From NCBI GenBank assembly GCA_017935025.1, contig JAGBIL010000017.1, forward strand, positions 56,042 through 120,041: a DNA stretch of 64,000 nt. The letters run 5' to 3'. The position numbers and the translations under genes were made by a program. The notes under the pieces are model-generated. The model made no database searches. It saw only the letters and a list, made by a program, of their open reading frames with translations, and had not been told where the DNA came from. Of the stretch, positions 44,312-53,347 are shown piece after piece. This DNA comes from Opitutales bacterium. GTDB lineage: Bacteria > Verrucomicrobiota > Verrucomicrobiia > Opitutales > UBA953. Position 1 is the first letter of the stretch. Every line of letters begins with the position of its first letter.

Positions 44312-45181
44312 ATGCCTGACAAAATTTCCATCGGACTTATTCAGCTTACGGCGGCGGAAACGCCTGCCGAAAATCTCCGCAAGACGATTCCGCAAATCGA
44401 AGCCGCCGCCGCACGCGGCGCAAAAATCATCGGTTTGCAGGAAATGTTTACGACAAAATATTTCTGCATCGACCAAAATCCGAATCGCTTCGACCTCGCC
44501 GAACCGATTCCCGCGGGAACGTCCACGCAGGAGCTTTGCGCCGTCGCAAAACGCCTCGGCGTTGTCATCGTCGCTCCGATGTTTGAAGCGCGCGGGAACG
44601 AGGTTTACCACAACACGGCGGCGATTATCGACGCCGACGGCACCTACCTCGGCAAATACCGCAAAATGCACATTCCACAAGATCCGTGCTTTGAGGAAAA
44701 ATTCTATTTTACGCCGGGCGACCTCGGCTTCCGCGCTTGGGAAACCGTGTTCGGCAAAATCGGCGTTTGCATTTGCTGGGATCAATGGTATCCCGAAGCC
44801 GCGCGCCTGACCGCTCTTGCGGGAGCGCAAATTCTTTTTTATCCGACCGCCATCGGCTGGCTTCCCGAAGAAAAAGCCGAGCTCGGCGCCGCGCAACATT
44901 GCGCTTGGGAAACCGTTCAGCGCGGCCACGCCGTCGCCAACGGTTGCTACGTTGCCGCGACGAATCGTGTCGGCATCGAAGGACGCACGGAATTTTGGGG
45001 ACAAAGTTTTGTCGCAAATCCCTACGGTGAAATCATTGCGCGCGCATCCGCCGATAAGGAAGAAATTCTCATTGCGGAGTGTGATCTCGCCGTCCAGCGC
45101 GAGTTCCGCCGCATTTGGCCGTTCTTCCGCGACCGCCGCATCGACGCTTACGGAGGCATCACGAAACGCCTCCGCGATTAA
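44312..45181 (+). CDS. aguB: N-carbamoylputrescine amidase
   Basis: This nitrilase-superfamily enzyme hydrolyses N-carbamoylputrescine to putrescine. The catalytic triad is visible: Glu in GLQEMF, Lys in YRKMHIPQD and Cys in GVCICWDQWYPEAARL. HIPQDPCFEEKFYFTPGD and NPYGEI fit the AguB group. 289 aa. speA, which makes agmatine, is in the same window at 61706; agmatine deiminase (aguA) is not seen here. Confidence 0.92.
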   Translation: MPDKISIGLIQLTAAETPAENLRKTIPQIEAAAARGAKIIGLQEMFTTKYFCIDQNPNRFDLAEPIPAGTSTQELCAVAKRLGVVIVAPMFEARGNEVYHNTAAIIDADGTYLGKYRKMHIPQDPCFEEKFYFTPGDLGFRAWETVFGKIGVCICWDQWYPEAARLTALAGAQILFYPTAIGWLPEEKAELGAAQHCAWETVQRGHAVANGCYVAATNRVGIEGRTEFWGQSFVANPYGEIIARASADKEEILIAECDLAVQREFRRIWPFFRDRRIDAYGGITKRLRD

Positions 45182-45244
45182 TCGCCGCGCTTCGCCGATT
45201 TTCCCTTTGCGTTTCACAGGCGCGGACGGCAAAATTTTTCTTCG

Positions 45245-45463
45245 ATGATGAGAAAAAAATTTGTCGTTCCCGCGCTTTTTGCAATTGCGATTTCCCTCCT
45301 TTCCGGTTGCGCCGGAAATCCCCCGCAACACACATATTGGCTCCAAAATCCCGTCACGGGAACGTATTCCGCGCACCGCACCTACTCGGCTCTGAGCTCG
45401 GACGAAGTTCGTGAACTCGGCTTGGTAAAAGAACTTCCCGCCGACGCGCGCGTCATCGACTAA
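45245..45463 (+). CDS. Small predicted lipoprotein
   Basis: The 72 aa product begins MMRKKFVVPALFAIAISLLSGCAG, a signal peptide with lipobox LLSGC. The mature part is only about 50 residues, with HTYWLQNPVTGTYSAHRTYSALSSDEV and no family I recognise. The next residue after the Cys is Ala, compatible with outer-membrane sorting. It lies 63 bp after aguB and 17 bp before the DJ-1 gene, possibly in one operon. Confidence 0.75.
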   Translation: MMRKKFVVPALFAIAISLLSGCAGNPPQHTYWLQNPVTGTYSAHRTYSALSSDEVRELGLVKELPADARVID

Positions 45464-45480
45464 CTTTTCCTCCGAAGAAA

Positions 45481-46059
45481 ATGCCCATGAAAACCGTTCT
45501 CGCACTCATCACGCACGGCGTGGAAGAAATCGAAGCCGTCACGCCGTTTGACCTGCTCAACCGTGCCGGCATCGGCCTAACCGTTGCCGCGCTCGGCACA
45601 ACGGAAAACCTTCTCGTACGCGGACGCAGCGGCGTGGAAATCCGCGCCGATATCGCGTTTGAAAGCCTCGCGGGAACGCCGGAGGATTTTTCGGAACTCG
45701 CAAAAAAATTTGATGCTTTGCTGATTCCGGGCGGTCCGAGCTCGTTTGACCTGCTCAAGGACGGACGCGCCGCGCAACTCGCCGCCGCATTTGCCGCGCA
45801 GGGAAAACTCATCGCCGCCATTTGCGCCGCGCCGCTGATTCTGAACGCTGCCGGATTACTCGCAGACAAGCGCGTGTCCGCGCACGCCTGCGCGTGGGAT
45901 GATATTCCCGCGGCCAAAAACTGCGCCCGCGTCGAAATCGACGGGAACGTGCTTACCTCGCGCGGTCCCGCCACGGCGTTTGACTTCGGGCTCTCACTCG
46001 TCGAAGCTCTCGCCGGAAAATCCGTCGCCGCCCAAATCGCCGCCGACACCATGGCGTAA
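45481..46059 (+). CDS. DJ-1/PfpI family protein (YajL type)
   Basis: The family markers are GVEEIEAVTPFDLLNRAGI (conserved Glu), IPGGPSSFDLLKD and the nucleophile elbow IAAICAAPLIL with the reactive Cys. The length, 192 aa, matches DJ-1/ThiJ/YajL chaperone-like proteins; a deglycase or protease role is debated for the family. ATG at 45481 or at 45487 (MKTVLA) is possible. A GCGGGAACG-pair terminator follows. Confidence 0.9.
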   Translation: MPMKTVLALITHGVEEIEAVTPFDLLNRAGIGLTVAALGTTENLLVRGRSGVEIRADIAFESLAGTPEDFSELAKKFDALLIPGGPSSFDLLKDGRAAQLAAAFAAQGKLIAAICAAPLILNAAGLLADKRVSAHACAWDDIPAAKNCARVEIDGNVLTSRGPATAFDFGLSLVEALAGKSVAAQIAADTMA

Positions 46060-46107
46060 TAAAACGCCGCCGCGAAAGTGCACTAATCCGTTTTCTTCCG
46101 CACAAAA

Positions 46108-46150
46108 ATAAAAAGCGTTCCCGCGAAGTTCTCACGGGAACGCTTTTCTT
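46108..46150. terminator. Bidirectional terminator made of paired GCGGGAACG words
   Basis: AAAAGCGTTCCCG (46111-46123) pairs with CGGGAACGCTTTT (46135-46147). It lies between the convergent DJ-1 gene and carB. Confidence 0.92.
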
Positions 46151-46170
46151 TAATCTTTAAGCCCTAATCT

Positions 46171-49100
46171 TTAAGCTTTCTTGCCCAACTTGCCGTGGTG
46201 GGCTTGGAGCGAATCGACATCGACCGTTCCCGCTTTGGCGGCGGCGATACCGTAAAGCGCCGCCGATGCCGCCGCAACCGTCGTAAAATACGGAACACGA
46301 TGCTTGATGGCGTTCTTGCGAATGTAAGAATCGTCCGTCAGTGAACGTTTTCCGTGCGGTGTATTCACAACTAACGAGATCTTTTTGTTCACGATACCGT
46401 CCACGATATTCGGGCGCCCTTCGTATTGTTTCTTAATCAATTCACAGGCAATTCCGTTTTTCGTGTAGAAATCGTAAGTTCCCGCCGTCGCTTTGATTTT
46501 GAAACCGAGTCGGGCAAATCCGCGACCGAGTTCGAGCACCTGGTCGTTCTTTTCCATGACCGTAATCAAAACGGAGCCGCCGGTCGGGAGCTGCGTTCCC
46601 GCGGCTTCCTGCGCTTTGAAGAAGGCGGTTCCGAAGTCCGGCGCGATACCGAGCACTTCGCCCGTGGAGCGCATTTCCGGCCCGAGAACGGGGTCCACTT
46701 CCGGGAATTTGTCGAACGGGAGAACGGCTTCCTTCACGCCGTAGTGCGTTCCCGCGACAAACGGCGTCAGATTCAGTTCTTCGAGCTTTTTGCCCATCAT
46801 GAGTTCCGTTGCCGCTCCCGCCATCTGGATGTTGCAAACTTTGGAAACCAGCGGCACCGTGCGCGAGGCGCGCGGGTTTGCTTCGATGACGTAAACTTTG
46901 CCGTTTTCGATCGCATACTGCATATTCATCAAACCGACGACTTTGAGTTCGCGGGCGATTTTTCGCGTATAATCGACAATGTCCGCATATTGCTTCGCGG
47001 GAATGTGAACCGGCGGAATGACGCACGCCGAGTCGCCGGAGTGAATACCCGCGAGTTCGATGTGTTCCATAACCGACGGAATGAAAACGTCGTTCCCGTC
47101 GCAAAGCGCGTCGCATTCGCATTCCAGCGCATTTTGCAAGAAGCGGTCGATGAGAAGCGGCGCGTCCTCCGTAACACCGATTGCCTTGCTGACGTATTCT
47201 TTGAGCGCCGCATCGTCGTAAACGACTTCCATGCCGCGCCCGCCGAGCACGAACGACGGACGAATCATGACCGGGTAGCCGACCTTGTGCGCGATTTCGA
47301 GCGCCTGCTCAATGTTGATCGCCATGCCCGCTTCCGGCATCGGAATTTCGAGCTTTTGCATCATCAGACGGAACAGGTCGCGGTCTTCCGCCGTATCGAT
47401 CGTGTCGATACTTGTGCCGAGAATTTTCACGCCGGCTTCGGCAAGTTTGCGCGCGAGATTGAGCGGCGTTTGCCCGCCGAACTGCACGATTACGCCTTCC
47501 GGTTTTTCGTGTTCGTAAATCGCGAGAACGTCTTCGAGCGTGAGCGGTTCAAAGTAAAGTTTGTCGGACGTATCGTAGTCGGTCGAAACCGTTTCCGGGT
47601 TGCAGTTGACCATGATCGTTTCGTAGCCCATGCGGCGCAGCGCCATCGCGGCGTGGCAACAGCAGTAGTCGAACTCGATGCCCTGCCCGATGCGGTTCGG
47701 ACCGCCGCCGAGCACCATAACTTTTTTCTTCGTGCTTGCGGGAAGTTCCGTCACGGGAACGCTATCGGCATACGTCGAGAAATAGTAGCAGGCGTTTTCG
47801 ACACCGCTGACGGGAACGGCTTCCCAGCGTTCGACCACGCCGAGCGCAATGCGTTTTTCGCGAATGTCCTTTTCGGGAACGCCGAGGATTTTCGCCAAGT
47901 ACGCGTCGGCGAAACCGTCTTTTTTCGCCTGAATCAAAAGCTCGTCCGCGGGAACGGCGCCCTTGTTTTCCAAAAGTTTTTCTTCGAGTTCGACGAGTTC
48001 CTTTGCCTGTTCGAGGAACCAGCGGTTCATCAGCGTTTTCGCCTGAATTTCTTCAATCGTCGCGCCCTTGCGGAAGGCTTCGTAAATCACGAAATGGCGT
48101 TCGCTGGTCGCTTCGCGGAGCAAGTCGAGCAGTTCTTCCTTCGTCTTGGAATTAAAGTCTGCGGCAAAACCCAAGCCCATGCGCCCGTTTTCAAGCGAGC
48201 GAATCGCTTTCTGAAAGGCTTCCTTGTAGTTTTTGCCGATGCTCATGACTTCACCGACCGCCTTCATCTGCGTGCCGAGCTTGTCCTGAACGCCTTTGAA
48301 TTTTTCAAATGCCCAACGCGCGAATTTGACGACAACGTAGTCGCCCGACGGCGTGTATTTGTCGAGCGAACCGTCGCGCCAATACGGAATTTCGGAAAGC
48401 GTCATGCCGCTTGCAAGTTTCGCGGAAATAAATGCAATCGGAAAACCTGTCGCCTTCGACGCGAGCGCAGAGGAACGCGACGTGCGCGGATTGATTTCGA
48501 TAATGACGATGCGCCCGTCTTTCGGATTGCGCGCGAACTGGACGTTCGTGCCGCCGATAACACCGATCGTGTCGATAATTTTCCACGCTTTTTTCTGGAG
48601 TTCCGCCTGAACGTCCGCGGGAACGGTCATCATCGGCGCGGTGCAGAAGCTGTCGCCCGTGTGCACGCCGACGGGATCGACGTTTTCGATAAAGCAAACG
48701 GAAATAAGCGCTCCCGTCGCGTCGCGAACGACTTCAACTTCAAGCTCTTCCCAGCCGAGAATCGATTCTTCGATGAGGCACTGGCTCGTCATTGAAGCCT
48801 GCAAACCGCGTGCGACGATGGTTTTGAGCTCGTCCATGTTGTAAACAAGCCCGCCGCCGGCACCACCCATCGTGTAAGCCGGGCGCACAACCAGCGGGAA
48901 GCCGAGATTTTCGGAAATTTTCACTGCTTCATCGACCGTGTAGGCGATATCGCTGCGCGGCATATCAATACCGATGCGCGACATCGTTTCCTTGAAAATC
49001 AAACGGTCTTCGCCGCGCTCGATAGCTTCGAGATTCACGCCGATAACTTTTACGCCGTATTTTTCCAAAATACCCTTCTTGTTGAGCTCAATCGCGAGGT

Positions 49101-49389
49101 TTAAGCCCGTTTGCCCGCCGAGATTCGGCAAAAGCGCATCCGGACGCTCCTTCGCTATGATCTGTTCAAGGCGCTCTTCGTTGAGCGGCTCAATGTAAGT
49201 AACGTCGGCGACCGCCGGGTCGGTCATAATCGTCGCCGGATTGGAATTAACGAGAACGATTTCGTAACCGCATTCGCGGAGCGCCTTACACGCTTGCGTT
49301 CCCGAGTAGTCGAACTCACAGGCCTGCCCGATCACGATAGGACCGGAGCCGATAATCATCACCTTTTTGATATCGTTGCGTATGGACAT
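46171..49389 (-). CDS. carB: Carbamoyl-phosphate synthase large subunit
   Basis: CarB makes carbamoyl phosphate for pyrimidine and arginine synthesis. The 1072 aa chain has two homologous ATP-grasp halves. The N-half starts IKKVMIIGSGPIVIGQACEFDYSGTQA with IEINPRTSRSSALASKATG. The C-half starts KVMVLGGGPNRIGQGIEFDYCC with VIEANPRASRTVPLVSKV. An MGS-like regulatory domain ends it. carA is not adjacent. A promoter, a leader ORF and a terminator-like hairpin precede it, so attenuation is likely. Confidence 0.97.
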   Translation of the reverse strand: MSIRNDIKKVMIIGSGPIVIGQACEFDYSGTQACKALRECGYEIVLVNSNPATIMTDPAVADVTYIEPLNEERLEQIIAKERPDALLPNLGGQTGLNLAIELNKKGILEKYGVKVIGVNLEAIERGEDRLIFKETMSRIGIDMPRSDIAYTVDEAVKISENLGFPLVVRPAYTMGGAGGGLVYNMDELKTIVARGLQASMTSQCLIEESILGWEELEVEVVRDATGALISVCFIENVDPVGVHTGDSFCTAPMMTVPADVQAELQKKAWKIIDTIGVIGGTNVQFARNPKDGRIVIIEINPRTSRSSALASKATGFPIAFISAKLASGMTLSEIPYWRDGSLDKYTPSGDYVVVKFARWAFEKFKGVQDKLGTQMKAVGEVMSIGKNYKEAFQKAIRSLENGRMGLGFAADFNSKTKEELLDLLREATSERHFVIYEAFRKGATIEEIQAKTLMNRWFLEQAKELVELEEKLLENKGAVPADELLIQAKKDGFADAYLAKILGVPEKDIREKRIALGVVERWEAVPVSGVENACYYFSTYADSVPVTELPASTKKKVMVLGGGPNRIGQGIEFDYCCCHAAMALRRMGYETIMVNCNPETVSTDYDTSDKLYFEPLTLEDVLAIYEHEKPEGVIVQFGGQTPLNLARKLAEAGVKILGTSIDTIDTAEDRDLFRLMMQKLEIPMPEAGMAINIEQALEIAHKVGYPVMIRPSFVLGGRGMEVVYDDAALKEYVSKAIGVTEDAPLLIDRFLQNALECECDALCDGNDVFIPSVMEHIELAGIHSGDSACVIPPVHIPAKQYADIVDYTRKIARELKVVGLMNMQYAIENGKVYVIEANPRASRTVPLVSKVCNIQMAGAATELMMGKKLEELNLTPFVAGTHYGVKEAVLPFDKFPEVDPVLGPEMRSTGEVLGIAPDFGTAFFKAQEAAGTQLPTGGSVLITVMEKNDQVLELGRGFARLGFKIKATAGTYDFYTKNGIACELIKKQYEGRPNIVDGIVNKKISLVVNTPHGKRSLTDDSYIRKNAIKHRVPYFTTVAAASAALYGIAAAKAGTVDVDSLQAHHGKLGKKA

Positions 49390-49413
49390 GGTAATTCTCT
49401 GTTTTGACTCTGT

Positions 49414-49566
49414 TTAAATTGGGAAAAGTTTGTTAGAAGCGGCAGATTTCGCGAAATCCATAAAAAAGCTCAAACCTGAAAAAGTTTGAGCTGAAAACTG
49501 CGTGGCGTGCGCTTCTTTTCCGGAAGCGTTCATGAATTTCTTTTCATGGAATGCCGCGTTTGCCAT
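49414..49566 (-). CDS. Putative leader peptide of carB
   Basis: This 50-codon ORF starts at an ATG about five bases after the predicted transcription start and ends 24 bp before carB. It reads straight through a terminator-like hairpin and its T-run. The peptide (MANAAFHEKKFMNASGKEAH at its start) matches no family I know. This layout, a translated leader overlapping an attenuator, is that of pyrL before pyrBI in enterobacteria. Translation is not proven. Confidence 0.5.
   Translation of the reverse strand: MANAAFHEKKFMNASGKEAHATQFSAQTFSGLSFFMDFAKSAASNKLFPI
49467..49495 (-). terminator. Attenuator-like hairpin in the carB leader
   Basis: On the minus strand AGCTCAAAC, a short T-rich loop and GTTTGAGCT form a perfect 9-bp stem followed by TTTTTT. 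It lies between the carB promoter and the carB start, inside the leader ORF. It cannot be the end of nadB alone because the promoter lies between nadB and this site. Confidence 0.7.
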
Positions 49567-49577
49567 AAATTTTTCTG

Positions 49578-49606
49578 ATTTAAGCGTTCCCGCAGGGCTT
49601 TGTCAA
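49578..49606 (-). promoter_or_regulatory. carB promoter
   Basis: A perfect -35 TTGACA (49601-49606) and -10 TTAAAT (49578-49583) are separated by 17 bp. The spacer contains a GCGGGAACG word. Transcription should start near 49571, giving a leader of about 180 nt before carB. Confidence 0.75.
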
Positions 49607-49616
49607 TCTCGGGAAG

Positions 49617-49678
49617 AGAATTAGGAATTAGAAATGAGGAACGAGAAATGAGTGTTCTTTCTCATTTCTAATTCTTTC
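49617..49678. repeat. AT-rich palindromic repeat, type A
   Basis: AATTAGGAATTAGAAATGAG on the left and CTCATTTCTAATTCTTTCC on the right are complementary arms around GTGTTC. It sits just downstream of nadB, before the carB promoter, and could end the nadB transcript. Confidence 0.7.
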
Positions 49679-49679
49679 C

Positions 49680-51314
49680 TCACAGCTTATTTGCCGCGCG
49701 ATCGGCGGGCGTAAGATCCGGGCGAATGACGACGGAATCGTAAATTTCGCCGGTTTTTTCCGTAAAATCCAACGTGTAGTGCAAACCGCGCGATTCATGC
49801 CGCTGGAGCGCACACAAAATCACGATTTCGCCAATTTGCACGAGGTTGCGCAACTCAAGCAACTGCGCTTCGACTTTGAAATTCCAATAATATTCGTTGA
49901 TTTCCTTTTTGAGCATCTGCACGCGCGTAAATGCCCGGTGGAGGCGCTTCGTCGTACGCACGATACCGACGTAATCCCACATCGCGCGGCGCAATTCGTC
50001 GCGATTGTGCGAGAGCACGACGCGCTCGTCGGACTCGTGCACGTTCCCGTCCTGCCACTCGGGAACGGAAACCTCGGGAACGGGATTACTTTTCAAAAAT
50101 TCCGTAACCGCCGCTGCGCCGTTGTGCGCGAGCACGACCGCTTCGAGCAGAGAGTTCGAGGCGAGGCGGTTCGCCCCGTGCAAACCCGTGCACGCCGTTT
50201 CGCCGCAGGCGTAAAGCCCGCGCACGGAAGTTGCCGCATTCATATCCGTTTTCACGCCGCCGCAAAGATAATGCGCTGCGGGAACGACAGGAATTTTTTC
50301 CGTCGCCATATCGATCCCGTGCGCCTTGCAGGTGTTGTAAATATGCGGGAAACGTTCCCGCAGGTATTCGGCGGGTTTGTGGGAAATATCGAGCCAAACG
50401 TGCGGAGCTCCGGATTTTTTCATCTCGGAATCAATTGCGCGCGCCACGATGTCGCGCGGAGCGAGGTCGCCGCGCGCGTCATAGTCTTTCATAAACGGAC
50501 GGCCTTTGATGTCGCGCAAAATTGCACCTTCGCCGCGCACGCTTTCAGAAATGAGCTCGCGGGAACCGTCCGGCGCATACATCGCCGTCGGGTGAAACTG
50601 CACAAACTCCATGTTGCGCACGACCGCGCCCGCGCGGTACGCCATCGCGATTCCGTCGCCCGTCGCGATATCGGGATTGGTCGTATACTGATAAACCTGC
50701 CCGATTCCGCCGGAGGCAAGCACGACGGCGGGAGCGCGGAACGTGATCACCTTGCCCGTCGCCACGTCGAGCACGTACGCGCCGAGCACGCGGTTTTCCG
50801 GTGCGGCTGCAGAAATTTTCGAGTCTTTCAGACGCGCCGTCGTAATCAGGTCAATCGCCATGTGATACTCGAAAAACGAAATATTTCCGCTCTTTGCGGC
50901 AACGGCGAGAAGCGCATCCTCAATGGCTTTTCCCGTCAAATCGTGCGCGTGCAAAATGCGGCGGTGCGAGTGCCCGCCTTCCCGCGTCAGGTCGTAACCG
51001 CCGTCTTCGCCTTTTGAAAAATCCACGCCGATGTCAATCAGCTCGCGAATGCGCGCGGGAGCGGTTTCGACGATTGCCCGCGTCACGGCTTCGTCGCAAA
51101 GCCCGTCGCCTGCGACCAGCGTATCGCGCACGTGATTTTCAAAATCGTCCGCTTGGTCGAAAACGCACGCGATTCCGCCCTGCGCGTGATTCGTGTTCGA
51201 TTCCGCCGAAGCTTTTTTCGTAACGATTGCCACGCGCAAACCGTTCGCAGCGGTCTTGATGGCAAAACTCAATCCCGCAATTCCGCTACCGATAACGATG
51301 AGGTCAAAATTCAT
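49680..51314 (-). CDS. nadB: L-aspartate oxidase
   Basis: NadB oxidises aspartate to iminoaspartate, the first step of de novo NAD synthesis. It is an FAD enzyme of the succinate dehydrogenase flavoprotein family: N-terminal IVIGSGIAGLSFAIKTA, NTNHAQGGIACVF, REGGHSHRRILHAHDLTG and GLYACGETACTGLHGANRLASNSLLE. ATG at 51314 gives 544 aa, the usual length. nadA and nadC are not in the window. The downstream gap carries a type A repeat. Confidence 0.96.
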   Translation of the reverse strand: MNFDLIVIGSGIAGLSFAIKTAANGLRVAIVTKKASAESNTNHAQGGIACVFDQADDFENHVRDTLVAGDGLCDEAVTRAIVETAPARIRELIDIGVDFSKGEDGGYDLTREGGHSHRRILHAHDLTGKAIEDALLAVAAKSGNISFFEYHMAIDLITTARLKDSKISAAAPENRVLGAYVLDVATGKVITFRAPAVVLASGGIGQVYQYTTNPDIATGDGIAMAYRAGAVVRNMEFVQFHPTAMYAPDGSRELISESVRGEGAILRDIKGRPFMKDYDARGDLAPRDIVARAIDSEMKKSGAPHVWLDISHKPAEYLRERFPHIYNTCKAHGIDMATEKIPVVPAAHYLCGGVKTDMNAATSVRGLYACGETACTGLHGANRLASNSLLEAVVLAHNGAAAVTEFLKSNPVPEVSVPEWQDGNVHESDERVVLSHNRDELRRAMWDYVGIVRTTKRLHRAFTRVQMLKKEINEYYWNFKVEAQLLELRNLVQIGEIVILCALQRHESRGLHYTLDFTEKTGEIYDSVVIRPDLTPADRAANKL

Positions 51315-51403
51315 TGGAAGTATGGCGTTTTTCTGGCGCAGGATTGAATCACTTTTTCGGGAATTTTTCAACGCAAGCCGATGCCGAGCCGCAAAACGGG
51401 AAC

Positions 51404-52228
51404 TCAACGCAAAATCGACTCAAATTCCGGCGGGAGCGCCGATTCCGCAAAAAAGCGTAAATTTTTTCCGCGCCACGGGAACGTGATTTCCGTTTCCTGT
51501 GCATGGAGAAAAAGCCGATTGCGCACGGCGGGAACGCCGTTTTCCGCAAGTTGTGCATTGCGGTGAAAATCGCCGTAGGTTTTGTCGCCCAAAATCGGAA
51601 TTTTCCTCTGCGCACATTGCACGCGTAGCTGATGCGTGCGCCCGGTTTTCGGTTCGAGGCGCAACAACGCTCCCGGCACCGCGCGCGCGCCGGAAATCGC
51701 GAGCGTTCCCGCGCGGACCACGGAAAAATGCGTTTCGGCAAACATCGCATCGCGCGTCGTTTCCCGCACGACATCCACGCGCAACGAGCCGTCCCGCACA
51801 CGCGTTCTCCGCAAAAAATCTTTCCACACGCCCTTCGCCGGAAGCGGCGTTCCGCAGACGGCGGCGGCGTAAACCTTGCGCACCGTTCCCGCAAGAAACG
51901 CGCGCCGCACCGCCGAAGCGATTTTTTCATCCGTCGCGGCAAGCACCACACCGCTCGTCGGCGCGTCCAAGCGATTCAGGATAAAAACTTTCTGTATTTT
52001 TCCGCCGGATACACGGCAAAAATAGCACTCCGCTTTCAAACTGTAATCGGCGACGAGCAACGCATTTTTCGCGGCGGCAACGCCGGGAGCGTTCGGGTGA
52101 GTTTGCGTTCCCGCAGGTTTTTCCAAAGCGAAAATCCCGACGGCATCGGCGGCGATTACGCGCACACCGCGTCCGAGCGGAAGCGCTTCTTCCAAATTTT
52201 TTTTGAAAATCTCCTCGTCCGAACTCAT
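51404..52228 (-). CDS. RluA-family pseudouridine synthase
   Basis: The catalytic motif is LNRLDAPTSGVVLAA (Asp of RLDxxTSG). It is preceded by FALEKPAGTQTHPN and followed by GRTHQLRVQCAQRKIPILGDKTYG, the standard RluA/RluC/RluD blocks. No N-terminal S4 domain is present. It acts on rRNA or tRNA uridines; the target site cannot be assigned from sequence alone. ATG at 52228 (MSSDEEIF) was chosen. 274 aa. Confidence 0.9.
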   Translation of the reverse strand: MSSDEEIFKKNLEEALPLGRGVRVIAADAVGIFALEKPAGTQTHPNAPGVAAAKNALLVADYSLKAECYFCRVSGGKIQKVFILNRLDAPTSGVVLAATDEKIASAVRRAFLAGTVRKVYAAAVCGTPLPAKGVWKDFLRRTRVRDGSLRVDVVRETTRDAMFAETHFSVVRAGTLAISGARAVPGALLRLEPKTGRTHQLRVQCAQRKIPILGDKTYGDFHRNAQLAENGVPAVRNRLFLHAQETEITFPWRGKNLRFFAESALPPEFESILR

Positions 52229-52372
52229 CTCATTTCTTATCGATACGCACTCTACCAACAAGCCCCGAAAGACGCCACCGCAAACCGAAAAACTTTTTCA
52301 ACGCCGAAAATGCCTTGCGGGAACGATTTTCATTCTACCAAATTTTTCAGCAATCGACCCGTTCCAGCGCGT

Positions 52373-53338
52373 TTACGCTCGCGGGTGGGCTTTTTTGTAG
52401 GCGGCTTTCAGGCGCGCAAGCGTGATGTGCGTGTAAATCTGCGTCGTGGAAAGATTTGCGTGCCCGAGTTGTTCCTGCACGAGTCGCAAATCCGCGTCGT
52501 GCTCAAGCATATGAGTCGCGCAGGAGTGGCGGAGTTTATGGGGAGTGATGTCCATCGGCAATCCGGCAAGCGCAAGGTATTTTTTCAGCCAACGCTGGAG
52601 CGTTTTCGGAACAAGCGGTTTCCCGCCGTTCCCGCGAAACAACGGCGCCTCACGCGAAGTTTCCCCGAGAAAATCTTTCAGCGTCCGCAACGCATCAAGC
52701 GCCACTTCGCCCACGGGAACGACACGCACTTTGCGCCCTTTGCCGAGTACGCGTACCGTTCCCGACGGAAAATCAACGGCCCCGAGCGTCAGACCACAGA
52801 GCTCACTGATGCGGAGTCCGCCGCCGTAAAGCGTCTCAAGCGCGGCGGTATCGCGCACGCATTGAGCCTCTGAAATGAGCTTGTCCTCGTAGGCTTGGCG
52901 CGGCATCGCAAGCAATTCGCCTGCCTGTTTTTCCGTCAAAAATTTCGGAAGAGACTTAGGCAATTTCGGAAGTGCTACGCCGATGAGCGGCGACGTTTTC
53001 AGCTTTTCGCGCATACGCAACCATCGAAAAAACGTGCGCAAAGCGGAAATGCGATTGTGGATCGTCCGCCGGGAAAGCACCGCGTTCCCGCGTTGCCGCT
53101 CAATGATAAAATCGCGTAGCTCGCGTCGCGTAAGCGATGAAAAATCGCCGCGAAATCCGCAAGTTTCCTTTGCCCAGAGCGCAAAATCCCGAAGCGATTC
53201 TTCGTAATTACGAATCGTATACGGAGAAAGCCGACGCTCGTTCTTTAAGTGGGCACAAAAAACGGAAACCGTTCCCGCGCCCGGAAATTTCGGAGCCGAA
53301 ACGGTTTTGAACTCGGAGCGAATCGTTCTAAAGCCCAC
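52373..53338 (-). CDS. XerC/XerD-type tyrosine recombinase
   Basis: The N-terminal SAM-like DNA-binding domain covers residues 20-115. The catalytic domain shows the full set: Arg in GGGLRISELCGL, Lys in GKGRKVRVVP, HKLRHSCATHML (His and Arg), then LGHANLSTTQIYTH (His and nucleophile Tyr). The length of 321 aa is that of chromosomal Xer proteins. GTG start at 53338. queF lies 10 bp upstream on the same strand. It most likely resolves chromosome dimers; no dif site was recognised here. Confidence 0.9.
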   Translation of the reverse strand: MGFRTIRSEFKTVSAPKFPGAGTVSVFCAHLKNERRLSPYTIRNYEESLRDFALWAKETCGFRGDFSSLTRRELRDFIIERQRGNAVLSRRTIHNRISALRTFFRWLRMREKLKTSPLIGVALPKLPKSLPKFLTEKQAGELLAMPRQAYEDKLISEAQCVRDTAALETLYGGGLRISELCGLTLGAVDFPSGTVRVLGKGRKVRVVPVGEVALDALRTLKDFLGETSREAPLFRGNGGKPLVPKTLQRWLKKYLALAGLPMDITPHKLRHSCATHMLEHDADLRLVQEQLGHANLSTTQIYTHITLARLKAAYKKAHPRA

Positions 53339-53347
53339 GGAGAAAAA

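Noticed and set aside
46426..48795. 789-codon plus-strand frame opposite carB
   Set aside because: It is an antisense shadow of carB.
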